The notes beneath the pieces were generated by a model. It was not told the DNA's origin. It did not search any database and was given only the letters and a program-made list of their open reading frames with translations. The translations under genes were made by a program, and so were the position numbers. Shown here one piece after another: positions 62,671 to 64,000 of a DNA stretch of 64,000 nucleotides. The stretch comes from Didymodactylos carnosus (taxonomy: Eukaryota > Rotifera > Eurotatoria > Philodinida > Philodinidae), in contig CAJNOQ010000081.1 of NCBI GenBank assembly GCA_905250885.1, positions 16,438 through 80,437 on the forward strand, read 5' to 3'. Within the stretch, counting starts at the first letter, position 1; every line of letters starts with the position of its first letter.

Positions 62671-64000
62671 CTGTCAAAATAAAAAGGAGTTGAATTGAAC
62701 AACAGTGTATTCTTTGGGTAAGCTACGTGGTCAATTGATTAAAAAAGTTCAATCTGATCGCCCTAAAGATGTTCTGTCTTCAAAAATCCATTAACATAAT
62801 ATTAAGCGACGCTATCTCCAGTATCGCTTAAAATTAATCGTTCTATAAACAGAGCTGTACCACTCTACTAAGTATTAGTTACAATCATCTAGCATTCGTA
62901 TACTGCTAATAGTATTACCCAGCCATACTGGATCAGACTTTTTCTATAAGAGTCATTGTCGAACGATGCTGTTGAAAACTGAATTATTGCAGTAGGAATT
63001 TATCTTTCAAACTTACTTATGTGTATAGCTATGTATGTGATATCTTACATTTAGGTTCTTTCTCTTTCTGATTTTCCAAAAATGCGAACGAAACAGCTGA
63101 TCTTTACCATGTTGTCATTCATTATATCAAGAAAAAAAGCATACACGTACACATCCTCATCGTTCATCTTCGCACATCTTTTGATATTATTAGGAACGAT
63201 AGAGTTACATACCTTAATTTCGACACTAAATTTTTCAGATTTCGTGTTTTCTCAGTTAATTATTAACATAGAATAAAACTTTTTGTATGGCGACGTAGCT
63301 GCCATTCAGGCCTGTCGGTCTATATAAAAATCTTAGAGTTACCAGTTATATTAATTAAGATAACAGGGTTAGAATAACCATGTGTCTCGAGCGTTTTTTC
63401 TTCTCTGTCCTTTCCTAATTTCGATATTCCCATACAAATATATGAAGTTTTTAGATCTATGTCAAAACAAGCTTTTTTGATTTACCAAGTTCGTAAAAAT
63501 CTTCTCATTTTTATATAGGAATGTGTGTCGACTTATACGTGTCGAAATTATATCTTATTTCGAGCTCCACGTCGTTTTCTTTCCTAATTCGAAACTTCTA
63601 CTGGAATACATGACATTTCAATAGGCTTTTAAAAAAAAGATGTGAACGTTACCCAAAGTCAAAATTACCATACACTCTTGGAACAAAAAATGTTCCATAT
63701 TTAGGACTACAACTGGTAAAAGACTGAACGAACAACGATAAAGTTGATCGTTTACTTTCACATAAAACTTACTAAACACTGGTTTCCTCACAAACGAGAA
63801 TATGTTGAATTTTAGTCGGTATTTAATAATGAAACAATGGTGATAGTAAAATAGCACCTCTTTGTAGATTCTTCTTTGAAGATTTTTATGAACTTGGTAA
63901 GCCAAAAAAGCTTGTTTTGACATAGATGTAAAAACTTCATATATTTGTATGGGAATATCGAAATTAGGAAAGGACAGAGAAGAAAAAACGCTCGAGACAC
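62671..64000. other. Upstream part of the RBFOX-type gene, probably intron
   Basis: The first RRM exon at 62670 begins right after an acceptor, so this 1.3 kb is intronic to a gene whose 5' exons were not found here. A foldback element fills 63381-64000. No RRM N-terminal or other exon was identified. Confidence 0.5.
63381..64000. mobile_element. Foldback element at the window edge
   Basis: The left arm from 63381 (TGTGTCTCGAGCGTTTTTTC, TTTCCTAATTTCGATATTCC, ATGTCAAAACAAGCTTTTTT) is repeated inverted up to 64000 (GGAATATCGAAATTAGGAAA...GCTCGAGACAC). Arms of about 110 nt; interior about 390 nt without coding potential. The right terminus is probably complete or a base short. Confidence 0.85.

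Overview
The window is AT-rich eukaryotic nuclear DNA from an invertebrate animal. Evidence: the standard code; mostly tiny introns (about 50-110 nt, GT...AG with one GC...AG); microexons of 15 and 22 nt; and a set of clearly metazoan genes (LAPTM4, TMEM161, KLHL8, NDUFAF6, RAE1, an ABCA3-type transporter, a FLYWCH-finger protein, a Cngl-type cyclic-nucleotide-gated channel and an RBFOX-type RNA-binding protein). Compact genes separated by many small foldback elements fit a rotifer, perhaps bdelloid; that assignment is inference. No bacterial, viral or CRISPR content was seen.

Layout. 1.36-5.29 kb: LAPTM4-like and TMEM161 genes on the minus strand, both membrane proteins. 6.63-14.72 kb: three plus-strand genes in a row, KLHL8 (13 exons), NDUFAF6 (2 exons) and RAE1 (3 exons, one intron swollen by a foldback element). 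16.47-30.05 kb: a 26-exon ABCA3-type transporter, intact, with four introns enlarged to 0.9-1.9 kb by inverted-repeat elements and by a tract full of a short palindromic motif. 30.05-35.1 kb: intergenic, with two large foldback elements. 35.13-37.16 kb: a FLYWCH-finger protein ending in a CtBP-binding motif. 37.2-54.6 kb: a 17-kb gene-poor stretch with microsatellites and several TA-flanked foldback elements; it may hide one three-exon micro-gene (40.31-41.47 kb) that has no long reading frame. 54.63-58.26 kb: a Cngl-type channel whose selectivity filter departs from the usual one. 59.79-60.15 kb: two exact fragments of that channel gene fused across a single N. 60.92-62.67 kb: the 3' part of an RBFOX-type gene on the minus strand, its 5' end outside the window. 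63.38-64.0 kb: a foldback element at the window edge.

The genes do not form a pathway; they are ordinary single eukaryotic genes with separate cellular jobs (lysosome, ubiquitin ligase adaptor, mitochondrial assembly, nuclear pore, lipid transport, transcription, ion channel, splicing). Exon models were built by hand by keeping phase across splice sites and comparing with remembered family sequences; no alignment or search was run.
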